NCBI GenBank assembly: GCA_034927345.1
Contig: JAYFQE010000002.1
Location: 124,001 to 188,000 of the forward strand
DNA: 64,000 bases
From: JAYFQE01 sp034927345
Lineage (GTDB): Bacteria > Bacillota > Clostridia > Saccharofermentanales > UBA5734
Reading direction: 5' to 3'
The position numbers were made by a program, and so were the translations under genes. Each line of letters opens with the position of its first letter. The first letter of the stretch is position 1. This document shows positions 44,829 to 53,337 of this stretch, one piece after another. The notes below the pieces were generated by a model, which did no database searches, was not told the origin of the DNA, and saw only the letters and a list, made by a program, of their open reading frames with translations.

Positions 44829-45602
44829 ATGACCGACCTGTCGATAGCGATCGTTACCTATAATAACGAGCGGACGATCGGCGCCGCTCTGGACAGCCTT
44901 CTTTCCCATCTGCCTCCGGATCTAACCTGCCGGATCATCCTGGTCGACAACGGATCGGCAGACCGGACGCTGGAGATCGCCGGCGGCTATGCCGGGCAGA
45001 TAACGATTGTTAAAAGCGAGCGGGGCAACATCGGTTTCGGCGCAGCTCATAATCTCCTTTTGAGCAAACTGGATTCGCGCTGCCATCTGATTATGAATCC
45101 GGATATCCATCTGCAAAGTGTGTCTGCCCTCAGCAATCTGGTCCGATACCTGGATCAGCATGAAGATGTCGGAATGGTCGTGCCGCAGGTCCTGTCTCTG
45201 AATGGCGAACGTCAGTTTCTTTGCCGACAGGATCCGACGGTTATGGATCTGATGGTACGCTTTTTCCCCGGGCATTTGATGGCTGAACGCCAGAAACGCC
45301 ATACCATGCAGGATCATTCATATACGCGGCCCTTTGACGTGCCCTTTGCTTCCGGCTGCTTTATCATGATCAGGACGGCTCTTTTTCAGAAGCTCGGTGG
45401 TTTCGATGAACGGTTTTTTCTTTATCTGGAAGATGCCGACCTGTCGCGCCGCGTCCGCCGGGAAGCCCGCGTTGTCTATGTGCCGGATGCGGTCGTCGTC
45501 CACGAATGGGAGCGTTCATCCTATAAAAACCTGCGTCAGACGCGGGTGCATATCCAGTCGTTTTACCGGTATTTCCGAAAATGGGGGTGGAAGTGGTTGT
45601 GA
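44829..45602 (+). CDS. WbbL-like family 2 rhamnosyltransferase
   Basis: About 257 residues: LSIAIVTYNNERTIGAALDSL, LVDNGSADRT, GNIGFGAAHN, LIMNPDIHL, FASGCFIMIRTALFQKLGGFDERFFLYLEDADLSRR. This is the classical pattern of rhamnosyltransferases such as WbbL that use dTDP-L-rhamnose. GAGGGAG (44810-44816) sets the ATG at 44829; the frame is open back to 44808 within the previous gene. Confidence 0.87.
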   Translation: MTDLSIAIVTYNNERTIGAALDSLLSHLPPDLTCRIILVDNGSADRTLEIAGGYAGQITIVKSERGNIGFGAAHNLLLSKLDSRCHLIMNPDIHLQSVSALSNLVRYLDQHEDVGMVVPQVLSLNGERQFLCRQDPTVMDLMVRFFPGHLMAERQKRHTMQDHSYTRPFDVPFASGCFIMIRTALFQKLGGFDERFFLYLEDADLSRRVRREARVVYVPDAVVVHEWERSSYKNLRQTRVHIQSFYRYFRKWGWKWL

Positions 45603-46339
45603 ATTCGATTGCCATGACAACCTACAACGGCCTGCCCTTTGTGCGGGAGCAGCTTCAGAGCATCCGGATGCAGATGAAAGCGGAAGACGAGCTCATCATT
45701 TCCGATAACGGCTCCACAGACGGAACCTGGGAATGGCTGCTCGAGCAGGCGCAGGCTGATCCGCGCCTCAAACCGGAGCGGTATCTGGAACAGAAGGGCG
45801 TCATCGCCAATTTCGGCCACGCCTTAACCTTATGCCGGGGCGACTTGATTTTTCTCAGCGATCAAGATGATGTCTGGCTGCCCGGACGTCTGGACAAGTT
45901 TGTCGAATTATTTAGAGAATCTCCCCGATTGGTCCTCGCCCAGGCCGATGCCGAGTTGATCGACGGGGAAGGCCGGGTTCTGGCTCCTTCTTATTTTTCT
46001 TTGCGTCGCTGCGGTTCCGGAATCTGGAAAAATTTTTATAAAAACACTTGGCAGGGCTGCAGCCTGTGCTTCCGAAAAGGCTTGCTGGCACTGGCTCTGC
46101 CGTTTCCCAAATCGATACCGATGCATGACATGTGGCTGGGCTTGATTGCGGAAATGACCGGCGAGGTCTGTTTTCTGCCTCTGGTCCTGACCCGTTACCG
46201 GCGGCACGAACACAATGAAAGCGGATTGCGGCCGGCCGGCTGGCGCCAGGTTGTCCAATGGCGGATCCAACTGGCCGCGGCCCTGGTCAGCAAATTGTCA
46301 TACATCCGTCATGAACAAAGACTGTCAAAAAGGCGATGA
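45599..46339 (+). CDS. Family 2 glycosyltransferase, RfbF/RgpB-like
   Basis: About 246 residues: SIAMTTYNGLPFVREQLQSI, ELIISDNGSTDGT, GVIANFGHALTLCRGDLIFLSDQDDVW, and MHDMWLGLIAE. Typical of wall-rhamnan glycosyltransferases. Start: GTG at 45599 overlaps the previous stop (GTGA) and has a GGGGGTGG site upstream; an ATG at 45581 would overlap by 22 bases and read through that site. It ends the plus-strand transferase block. Confidence 0.85.
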   Translation: MNSIAMTTYNGLPFVREQLQSIRMQMKAEDELIISDNGSTDGTWEWLLEQAQADPRLKPERYLEQKGVIANFGHALTLCRGDLIFLSDQDDVWLPGRLDKFVELFRESPRLVLAQADAELIDGEGRVLAPSYFSLRRCGSGIWKNFYKNTWQGCSLCFRKGLLALALPFPKSIPMHDMWLGLIAEMTGEVCFLPLVLTRYRRHEHNESGLRPAGWRQVVQWRIQLAAALVSKLSYIRHEQRLSKRR

Positions 46340-46342
46340 ACC

Positions 46343-46351
46343 TGATAAAAT
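46343..46351 (+). promoter_or_regulatory. Possible extended -10 promoter for the WbaP-like gene
   Basis: TGATAAAAT (46343-46351) lies four bases after the previous stop and about 50 bases before the ATG at 46403. No convincing -35 is present. Confidence 0.35.
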
Positions 46352-46402
46352 AGAAGCAATTTTGTAATTCAATACTTTAATTCGGTGGAGTGATTAGGGT
46401 TA

Positions 46403-47830
46403 ATGGATAAATCGAAACCAATCAAATCTCAACCGTCTGTAGCCAATCGCCGGCGTTCGGCTTATGCCCATGTCTTCAAGCTGCTTTATATCGTGGTTGA
46501 GCTGATGATTGTCAACCTGTCGTTAATTGCCGCTTTTTACATCATCTATGACCGCGAACTGGAAACCTTCAATCGCAGTTTCAATGATTATCTGTTGTCG
46601 ACGCCGTTAATGATGCTGGCGGCAATCATTTATATCGATTACTTTGGCATGACCCATTTTTTCCGCAAAACGAGGACGGATATCGTATCGGCATCGGTCC
46701 GCTTTGTATTTCTGGAAATCGTCACGGCGGCGGCCATCGCCTTTTTCTTCAAATATTTCGCTTTCCCGCGCTATGTCATGCTGCTGGGTTCCGGGTTTAT
46801 GCTGCTGGGCACGATCCTCTGGTCGGTTGCCTGCCTGCATATCAGCAAATGCATCTACAATAAGGGTAAGATCATCATCATCGCCGTAAGCCATGAAGAC
46901 GCCGACCATCTCTATATCAAGCTGCGCAATCAGCTGCGGGAACTGCACATCGAGTATATGGGCTACACGCTTGCCGAGCGGGGACAGGAGCAGATCTTCC
47001 GGTTGATCGACCGCTGTACCGAAGTCCTGGTATCGCCGGCGATCAGTGAAACGGACAAGTCGCAGATTTTCCTTTATTGCGCGAATCTGGACAAAACAGT
47101 TTATATTGTGCCGCAATTCTCAGATCTGGTTTATACCCGGTTCCGGGTCGTCCAGTTTCACGATATGCCCACATTCATGATCGACAGCCTGGGTTTAACT
47201 TTTCAACAGCGAATGCTGAAACGGGCTTTTGATATCGTCTTTGCCATCCTGGCTCTGATCATCACAGGACCGGTCCAGCTGGCGACCATGCTGCTGATCC
47301 GGATCGATTCGCCAGGCCCGGCCGTCTATTCGCAGGACCGGATCACCCTGTCGGGCAAAGTCTATAAAGTCTACAAGTTCCGGACTATGGTTAACGGCGC
47401 GGAAGAGAAGTTCGGCGCGTACCAATCCAGTCTGGACGACCCCCGGGTGACCAAGATCGGCAAGCTCCTGCGCAATATGCATCTGGATGAACTGCCGCAG
47501 TTCGTCAACATCATTCGCGGCGATATGTCGGTCGTCGGACCCCGATCGGACCGGCCGACGACCATCGACGCCTTTGAAACCAATATTCCCGGATATAATC
47601 AACGTTTGAAGGTCAAGTCCGGTTTGACCGGGCTAGCTCAAATCTATGGTAAATATAATTCCGATCCAGAAGACAAACTGCGTTTTGATATGATGTACAT
47701 CAAAAATTACTCGTTCCTTCTGGATATGAAAATCATTATGCAATCTTTAAGGGCGATTTTGCCGCAAAGAAATAATTACAACGAGGAGGAGAGCGCCCCG
47801 GAGAATCATGAATTTGAAATGCGTATTTGA
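46403..47830 (+). CDS. Polyprenyl-phosphate sugar phosphotransferase (WbaP/CpsE type)
   Basis: 475 residues. The N-terminal half has four or five membrane helices and a cytoplasmic CoA-binding-like region; the C-terminal half is the phosphoglycosyltransferase: KRAFDIVFAILALIITGPVQL, DSPGPAVYSQDR (Asp of the catalytic pair nearby), YKFRTM, LDELPQFVNIIRGDMSVVGPR and KSGLTGLAQIYGKY. It links the first sugar-phosphate to undecaprenyl phosphate. It stands before the Wzz/tyrosine kinase genes and so probably starts the main repeat unit. Confidence 0.92.
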   Translation: MDKSKPIKSQPSVANRRRSAYAHVFKLLYIVVELMIVNLSLIAAFYIIYDRELETFNRSFNDYLLSTPLMMLAAIIYIDYFGMTHFFRKTRTDIVSASVRFVFLEIVTAAAIAFFFKYFAFPRYVMLLGSGFMLLGTILWSVACLHISKCIYNKGKIIIIAVSHEDADHLYIKLRNQLRELHIEYMGYTLAERGQEQIFRLIDRCTEVLVSPAISETDKSQIFLYCANLDKTVYIVPQFSDLVYTRFRVVQFHDMPTFMIDSLGLTFQQRMLKRAFDIVFAILALIITGPVQLATMLLIRIDSPGPAVYSQDRITLSGKVYKVYKFRTMVNGAEEKFGAYQSSLDDPRVTKIGKLLRNMHLDELPQFVNIIRGDMSVVGPRSDRPTTIDAFETNIPGYNQRLKVKSGLTGLAQIYGKYNSDPEDKLRFDMMYIKNYSFLLDMKIIMQSLRAILPQRNNYNEEESAPENHEFEMRI

Positions 47831-47945
47831 TAATAATTATTTTAAGTAAAATATGTGCTGTCTCGTAGCAGGCGGAAACAATACGAAGAAGAACCGATCA
47901 GCCTTGTTTTTACGAATAATATGATCATTTATTTCTGCTTTGTGA

Positions 47946-47973
47946 TTGACACCCGCGGGATTAACCATATAAT
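47946..47973 (+). promoter_or_regulatory. Consensus housekeeping promoter for the wzz-capD operon
   Basis: TTGACA (47946-47951), 16-base spacer, TATAAT (47968-47973). Transcription should begin near 47980, about 40 bases before the chosen start of the Wzz gene. The rest of the 47831-48020 gap contains a short AT-rich hairpin (TATTTTA AG TAAAATA) and nothing else recognised. Confidence 0.82.
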
Positions 47974-48020
47974 TATTATTGTTGACAATCTGGGGAAATA
48001 AATTCGAGGGGAGAATATTT

Positions 48021-48746
48021 TTGGAAACGGAGTCTATTGACCTGCGTAAGCTGTGGTATATCCTTCGAAAACGTCTTTGGATCATCGCTCTGTCTGCAGT
48101 GCTATGCGTCGGCTTATCGGGTATCTATACCTTTTATTTTGTCAGCGAACAATACACCGCTGATGTTCTGCTTTATATTTGGGAGAGCAAAAACGGAGAA
48201 AGCACGGACGCTTTAAACTCCAGTGATTTGAATCTGTTCAGCCAGCTGGTAGGAGATTACCAGGTTCTGGCGACAAGCCGGCTGGTCACCAGCCAGGTTG
48301 CTGAAGAGCTCGGCCTCAGCGAGGCGCAGGCCGGCCGCCTGAGTTCGAAAATCTCGATCGGCACAAAGAGCAATACGCGTCATCTGACGATCACGGTCAA
48401 GGATACCGATCCTACTATGGCGGCTAATATCGCCAATAAAGTAGCCGAAGTATTTTCCCGGGTTGTCATCGAGAAGATGGGCGTCGGCAATGTCAACATC
48501 ATCGACCAGGCCATCGTGCCGAAGTCTCCTTCATCACCCAATAAACCCATGAATCTGGCTCTGGGCCTCCTGATCGGCCTGGTTTTAGGCGTCGGCCTGG
48601 CTTTGCTGGTCGACTTTTTAGATACCTCGGTTAAATCCGCCGACGATGTCCAGGCGTTAACCGGATTTTCCCTCCTGGGAACCATTCCCGAATACGAGAA
48701 AGACCAACAGATCATGATGGCCAGGAGGAATAATCGCCGTGGATAA
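48021..48746 (+). CDS. Wzz/CapA-type chain length determinant (tyrosine kinase modulator)
   Basis: About 241 residues with the first membrane helix at about 16-36, a mainly helical outer domain, a Pro-rich segment (VPKSPSSPNKP) and a second helix (LALGLLIGLVLGVGLALLVDFL). It controls polymer length and activates the tyrosine kinase encoded next. The start is TTG at 48021 with GAGGGGAG six bases upstream; the frame is open from 47979, which is where the transcript begins. It overlaps the kinase gene by eight bases. Confidence 0.9.
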   Translation: METESIDLRKLWYILRKRLWIIALSAVLCVGLSGIYTFYFVSEQYTADVLLYIWESKNGESTDALNSSDLNLFSQLVGDYQVLATSRLVTSQVAEELGLSEAQAGRLSSKISIGTKSNTRHLTITVKDTDPTMAANIANKVAEVFSRVVIEKMGVGNVNIIDQAIVPKSPSSPNKPMNLALGLLIGLVLGVGLALLVDFLDTSVKSADDVQALTGFSLLGTIPEYEKDQQIMMARRNNRRG

Positions 48747-49686
48747 CAGAATTAATATTTTCGATCAGGATCTGGTTACTTATTATAATCCTTTGTCACT
48801 GATCTCCGAATCCTTCAAAATGGTGCGGACCAATATCGAGTTTTCCGCTATCGGCAAAGATATCAAGGTTCTGTCGATCACCAGCTCGTCCCAGGCCGAA
48901 GGGAAGTCGACAACCCTGGCCAATCTGGCGGTCTCCTATGCCCAGATCGGCCGCAAGGTTCTCCTGGTCGACGCCGATCTACGGCGCCCGTCCATCCATA
49001 GGATGTTCAGCCTGTCCAACCGCCGCGGCCTGACCAATATCCTGTTGACCGGCGCCGCGCTCGACGACTATGTGCAGCCCATGCCGATCGAGAACCTGTC
49101 GGTCATCACCTCAGGGCCGATACCGCCCAACCCGGCCGAGCTTCTGATGTCGAAAGCCATGGATCAGTTCATGACCAACGTTCGCCAGGCCTACGAACTG
49201 GTGATGATCGATTGCCCGCCGGTCGGCGCGGTAACCGACGCCGCCATCATCGCGACAAAGGTGGACGGCACGATCTTTGTCGTGCGCGCCGGCGTCGTCG
49301 ACCGCAATCAGCTGAAACGGGCCACCGATCTGTTAAAACAAGTCAAAGCGCCCGTCATGGGCTTCGTTCTCAATGGTGTCAATCAGAATAACGACGAGCA
49401 TTATTACTACTATTACCAGGACGAATACAACGAAAACGCGTCCAGAAAACGTAATAAACCCGGGAAAGCGCCAAACAGGCGGCAGCCGCCGCCAAATCCG
49501 CGCCGCCAGCCGGTCAACAACCGCGAAGCCGCCGCTCCGCCGCCTGCCCCGGTCGGCCGGCCGGCAACGGCGCCGGTCATCCGGAGCAGCTCCGTACCTT
49601 TACAGATTGGCAACCAGGATTTCCCCGGAATGGGAAAATCACAGACAGAAAAGGATCAATCAAAAGACAGCGAAAGCAAACCTTAG
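48739..49686 (+). CDS. Bacterial tyrosine kinase (CpsD/CapB type) with long C-terminal tail
   Basis: 315 residues starting with GTG. Walker A SSSQAEGKSTT (about 49-59), Walker A' VDADLRRP (77-84), Walker B VMIDCPP. The autophosphorylated tyrosine cluster YYYYY (222-226) plus Tyr230 is present. Normally the protein ends soon after this cluster; here about 85 residues rich in Pro, Arg and Ala, then acidic, follow. It works with the Wzz protein to control polymerisation and is reset by the phosphatase encoded downstream. AGGAGG precedes the start. Confidence 0.93.
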   Translation: MDNRINIFDQDLVTYYNPLSLISESFKMVRTNIEFSAIGKDIKVLSITSSSQAEGKSTTLANLAVSYAQIGRKVLLVDADLRRPSIHRMFSLSNRRGLTNILLTGAALDDYVQPMPIENLSVITSGPIPPNPAELLMSKAMDQFMTNVRQAYELVMIDCPPVGAVTDAAIIATKVDGTIFVVRAGVVDRNQLKRATDLLKQVKAPVMGFVLNGVNQNNDEHYYYYYQDEYNENASRKRNKPGKAPNRRQPPPNPRRQPVNNREAAAPPPAPVGRPATAPVIRSSSVPLQIGNQDFPGMGKSQTEKDQSKDSESKP

Positions 49687-49718
49687 AACAGAGGAGAAGA
49701 GGAGTTGGGAAGTAAGCG

Positions 49719-50513
49719 ATGATTGAGATCCATTCACATATTCTGACCGGCCTCGATGACGGCGCAAGCAGCCAATCCGAGAGTCTCCGGATGCTTGAAA
49801 CTTATTGCCAACAGGGTGTTACCGATATCATCTGCACACCCCATCTGGATCCCAGTCTGATATCGCTGGAACAGACCGCCTTTTTTCTGGAATCCGTCCA
49901 GGTCACTCTGGATGATCTGCGCCGGCAAATTGCTTATCAAGCCTGGCCGGTCACCTTGCACGGCGGCTTGGAACTGATGCTGCACGCCGATCTGCCTGCC
50001 GTTCTGGAACAGAACAAAAATTCGCCCTTGATGAGCCTGGCCGGCACCAGCTATATTCTGGTTGAGCTGCCCCGCTGGATAAACGACGGCCTGCAAGCTT
50101 ATGAACCGCTCCTGTTCCAACTGCAGATTCTGGGATATCAGCCGATCCTGGCTCATCCGGAACGCTCGATGCATCATCATGATGTGCTTGATGTCCTGGA
50201 AAGCTGGGTCGATCAGGAGCGGATCCTGCTGCAGATCAATACCAGCTCTTTAGCGCTGCCTTCAACCGCCAATGCCGATCAAGCGGACTATCATCAACAC
50301 CGCAGGCACGCCGTCGAGCAGCTCCTGGAAAGAAACCTGGTCCATTTTGCAGCGTCGGACGCCCATGACGCCCTGCGCCGCGCCCCGCAGCAGGCGGAGG
50401 CCTATGCCGCGATCAGCCGCCAATACGGCGAGAATCTGGCGAGCTATCTGCTCATCGACAACCCGGGCCGGCTTCTGGCCGACCAGCCCATTTACCGATT
50501 TGACCTGACCTGA
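49719..50513 (+). CDS. PHP-type protein-tyrosine phosphatase (CpsB/YwqE type)
   Basis: 264 residues: metal-binding EIHSHILTGLDDG at the start, ICTPHLDPS, HPERS and FAASDAHD, the PHP signatures of CpsB/YwqE. It removes phosphate from the tyrosine cluster of the kinase. It lies 32 bases after the kinase gene in the usual Gram-positive order (wzz, kinase, phosphatase). Confidence 0.94.
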   Translation: MIEIHSHILTGLDDGASSQSESLRMLETYCQQGVTDIICTPHLDPSLISLEQTAFFLESVQVTLDDLRRQIAYQAWPVTLHGGLELMLHADLPAVLEQNKNSPLMSLAGTSYILVELPRWINDGLQAYEPLLFQLQILGYQPILAHPERSMHHHDVLDVLESWVDQERILLQINTSSLALPSTANADQADYHQHRRHAVEQLLERNLVHFAASDAHDALRRAPQQAEAYAAISRQYGENLASYLLIDNPGRLLADQPIYRFDLT

Positions 50514-50652
50514 CAGCCCACAAGTATCCTGATCTGTGCCAACCCTGTTGCGGCGGGTGACACGAAACGGAGAACAGTCCTTATCCGGATAAGGCGACAG
50601 CATAAAACTGCCGCCGAGTCCAAATCTATGCAAATTTGAGGCGAAAACCAAC
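50514..50652 (+). other. Intergenic leader with a perfect 16-bp palindrome
   Basis: The gap before the capD-like gene contains CCTTATCCGGATAAGG (50579-50594), a perfect palindrome, and GCGGCGG (about 50550) that can pair with CCGCCG about 60 bases later. It looks like a structured RNA leader or a regulator site. I could not match it to a known riboswitch class. Confidence 0.4.
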
Positions 50653-52605
50653 ATGCAAAATGAAGCAAGCCCGATCAAGACCAAACTGAACCGTATCAAT
50701 ATCAAAATGTTGATTTTATGCGGCGTCGACTTTATCGTTTTGATGATCTCACAGTGGATTGCCCTGAACCTGCAGCTCGATCTGACCGTTCACCTGGCGG
50801 AAATCAACATTCTGCGTCAATTCGGCTTGCTGATCGCGATCTTGGCTTTACCGATTTTCTATATCTGCGGTTTTTACAATCAGATCTGGCGATATGCCAG
50901 CATTCCGCAATATCTCTATATCCTGGGCGGCGCCATCTGTCATACCCTGATGTTCGCCGGAATCCTGACAGCTATGAACAAAATTCTGCCGGCAACCTAC
51001 TATGTGATCTATTTCATGCTGATCTTCATTTTGCTGGTCGGCGTACGCGTTATTTACCGCCTGCTGTTGAACCGATTTATGGTCAACCAGATCAATCCCG
51101 TCCGACGCTACTGGGTCGCCAGCCATTCTCTGGCTGCCGAATCAAAAACCATCCGGGTCCTGGTGATCGGCGCCGGCCATGCCGGCTGGCAGATCATCCG
51201 CGAGATGCTGGAAGTGGAGACCGGGCGCACTCCGGTGGCGATCATCGACGACGACCCCAATAAGCAAGGCCTGCGCATCCTGGGCATCCCCGTGGCGGGC
51301 GGCCGGGACATCATCCCGAAAATCGTCGCCGAGCAGCAAGTGCAGGAAATAATCATCGCCTTGCCCAGCGCGTCCCGCGAGGCCATCCGCGAGCTGGTCG
51401 AGCTATGCAACAAAACCAAATGCCAACTGAAAATCCTGCCGATGCTCTACGAACTGATCAACGGTAAGATCAGCATCGCCGATATCAAGGAAGTCGATAT
51501 CGAAGACCTCCTGGGCCGCCAGGAGATCTTCCTCAATACGCCGGAAATAGCCGGCTATCTGGAAAACGAAGTTGTCCTGGTCACCGGCGGCGGCGGTTCG
51601 ATCGGCTCCGAATTGTGCCGGCAGATCGCCCGCTTCCAGCCCAAACAACTGATCGTCTTCGACGTCTATGAAAACAACGCCTATCAGCTGCAGTACGAAC
51701 TGCAGTCTCTCTATAAAGGCAATCTGGAATTCATCGTCCTGATCGGCTCCGTACGCGATATCACCCGCATGGATAAAATCGTCAAACAATACAAGCCAAG
51801 CGTCATTTTCCACGCCGCGGCCCATAAACACGTCCCCCTGATGGAAGACAGCCCCGGCGAAGCCGTCAAAAACAACATCATCGGCACCTACAACACCGCC
51901 TTGGTCGCCGCACAAAACCATATCAGCCATTTCGTCCTGATCTCGACCGACAAGGCGGTCAATCCGACCAATGTCATGGGCGCCAGCAAGCGAATCGCCG
52001 AAATGACGGTCCAGTGCATGAGCCGCCAATACCCGGCAACCAAGTTTACCGCCGTACGCTTTGGCAATGTCCTGGGCAGCAACGGCAGCGTCATCCCGCT
52101 CTTCAAGCAGCAGATCAAGAACGACCGCCGGGTTACGGTGACGCATCCCGAGATCACCCGCTACTTCATGACCATTCCCGAAGCCGCCCGCCTGGTGATC
52201 CAGGCCGGCGCCCTGGCCGACGGCGGCGAAATCTTCGTCCTGGACATGGGTGAGCCGATCAAAATCGCCGACCTGGCGCGCGACCTGATCCGTTTATCCG
52301 GCCTGGAACCGGATGTCGATGTCAAGATCGAATATACCGGCCTGCGTCCAGGCGAAAAAATGTATGAAGAACTCTGCCTGCCCAAAGAAAACATGAACAA
52401 GACCCGGCATGACAAAATCTTCGTCATGAAGCCGGTGACCGACGCCAAAGATATCGCCTGTGAGATCGAACAGCTGAAACTGATCATCGGCTGGACCAGC
52501 CCGGAATTTGAGCATCTGGTTGAGACGATGATGGGCGTTTTTGAGAAGGGCGAGCAAAAGGTTATTATTGAAAACAAGAAAAACGATGAACATGAGATGA
52601 ATTAA
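50653..52605 (+). CDS. CapD/PglF-like UDP-GlcNAc 4,6-dehydratase, membrane type
   Basis: 650 residues: four N-terminal membrane helices, a first Rossmann unit (VLVIGAGHAGWQI, about 170-182), and the catalytic SDR (VLVTGGGGSIGSELC, about 308-322; STDKAVNPTNVMGASKR near 440). Met in place of the catalytic Tyr is normal for this family. The family forms UDP-4-keto-6-deoxy-GlcNAc (PglF) or a related intermediate, feeding bacillosamine, FucNAc or QuiNAc synthesis. The PglC-like and decayed PglD-like genes further right fit this. It closes the main polysaccharide locus. Confidence 0.92.
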   Translation: MQNEASPIKTKLNRINIKMLILCGVDFIVLMISQWIALNLQLDLTVHLAEINILRQFGLLIAILALPIFYICGFYNQIWRYASIPQYLYILGGAICHTLMFAGILTAMNKILPATYYVIYFMLIFILLVGVRVIYRLLLNRFMVNQINPVRRYWVASHSLAAESKTIRVLVIGAGHAGWQIIREMLEVETGRTPVAIIDDDPNKQGLRILGIPVAGGRDIIPKIVAEQQVQEIIIALPSASREAIRELVELCNKTKCQLKILPMLYELINGKISIADIKEVDIEDLLGRQEIFLNTPEIAGYLENEVVLVTGGGGSIGSELCRQIARFQPKQLIVFDVYENNAYQLQYELQSLYKGNLEFIVLIGSVRDITRMDKIVKQYKPSVIFHAAAHKHVPLMEDSPGEAVKNNIIGTYNTALVAAQNHISHFVLISTDKAVNPTNVMGASKRIAEMTVQCMSRQYPATKFTAVRFGNVLGSNGSVIPLFKQQIKNDRRVTVTHPEITRYFMTIPEAARLVIQAGALADGGEIFVLDMGEPIKIADLARDLIRLSGLEPDVDVKIEYTGLRPGEKMYEELCLPKENMNKTRHDKIFVMKPVTDAKDIACEIEQLKLIIGWTSPEFEHLVETMMGVFEKGEQKVIIENKKNDEHEMN

Positions 52606-53337
52606 AAAGCATCATATAATGGTGAGAAACCGATATAGCGATAGTTATTGAGATAATGTACCGTTATAGTAGTAAAACATAAGTTTATGTGAGTCATATA
52701 GAATTATCATGATGGGCAGAAATGGCCTAAAAACGGCTCATATAAAGCATTTCACGCTGAGTTAAGTAGATTGATTACTACATATAACAGGATTACATAC
52801 CTTATGGATAATATCAAAGATAAGTTACTGACACAAATTTATTAGCGTAATGTAATTTTCTTCATAACACCAAGACGTTTATAGAGATAAATTCATGAAG
52901 GGAAAAGTATAAGTTTATTGGATAAGCTACATTAAACTAAACAGATAAATAAGGTAATGGTATTCTTAGTTCTCAAATGATATTGAGCCCCAATTTCCGC
53001 CAAATTCTCACTCTCCCTATCTACTATCAACAACTACCGGCATTTGTTATATCAGTTGGATACGGTTGGGGCGAGAAAGAGATGGTAGCAGAACAACGGG
53101 ATGATGGTCTGCGAGAGGTTGGGATGGTAGAAAAGTATATTAAAGTTTGCTTGTTAGGCTTGGTTGAGGGCTCGTTGAGCTGTTTGACTGTCACTCTCCA
53201 TGTCTCCATACAACAACTGTTGAGTTAAGGTATATCAGTAGAGGGCTTCGAGATGAGGTTTGATGGTACTCGCTATATCCCTATTCAACAACAATTGTAG
53301 AATGGGTATATCAGTTAAACAGAGGTAAGAACATGAG
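52606..53337. other. AT-rich gene-poor stretch at a module boundary
   Basis: About 730 bases with no credible gene. The first 370 bases are much richer in A and T than the flanks; the second half contains three imperfect repeats listed separately. No terminator, tRNA or attachment site is recognisable. It separates two polysaccharide clusters with different base usage and probably marks an old insertion or recombination point. Confidence 0.6.
53028..53317 (+). repeat. Three imperfect repeats of about 31 bases
   Basis: Units at about 53028-53058, 53211-53240 and 53286-53317 share CAACAAC at the left and TATATCAGT at the right, with a variable middle of 11-15 bases. The first two are also preceded by CACTCTCC. 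The last ends 20 bases before the ATG of the decayed acetyltransferase. Irregular spacing and divergence argue against CRISPR; they might be protein binding sites or remnants of duplicated sequence. Confidence 0.5.

Noticed and set aside
47982..47987. Second TTGACA before the Wzz gene
   Set aside because: No -10 element at 16-18 bases; that position is the GAGGGGAG ribosome site.
50514..50652. Cyclic di-GMP riboswitch before the CapD-like gene
   Set aside because: Some resemblance (GGG-x-GACACGAAAC) but the core sequence and helix arrangement do not match the GEMM consensus well enough.
51403..52146. 247-codon minus-strand frame opposite the CapD-like gene
   Set aside because: Acidic, low-complexity shadow of the strongly biased plus-strand gene.
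52977..53228. 83-codon plus-strand frame in the AT-rich junction
   Set aside because: No ribosome site or homology signs; it runs through the repeat units and looks random.
53028..53317. CRISPR array
   Set aside because: Only three strongly diverged units, irregular spacing (183 and 75 bases), no cas genes.
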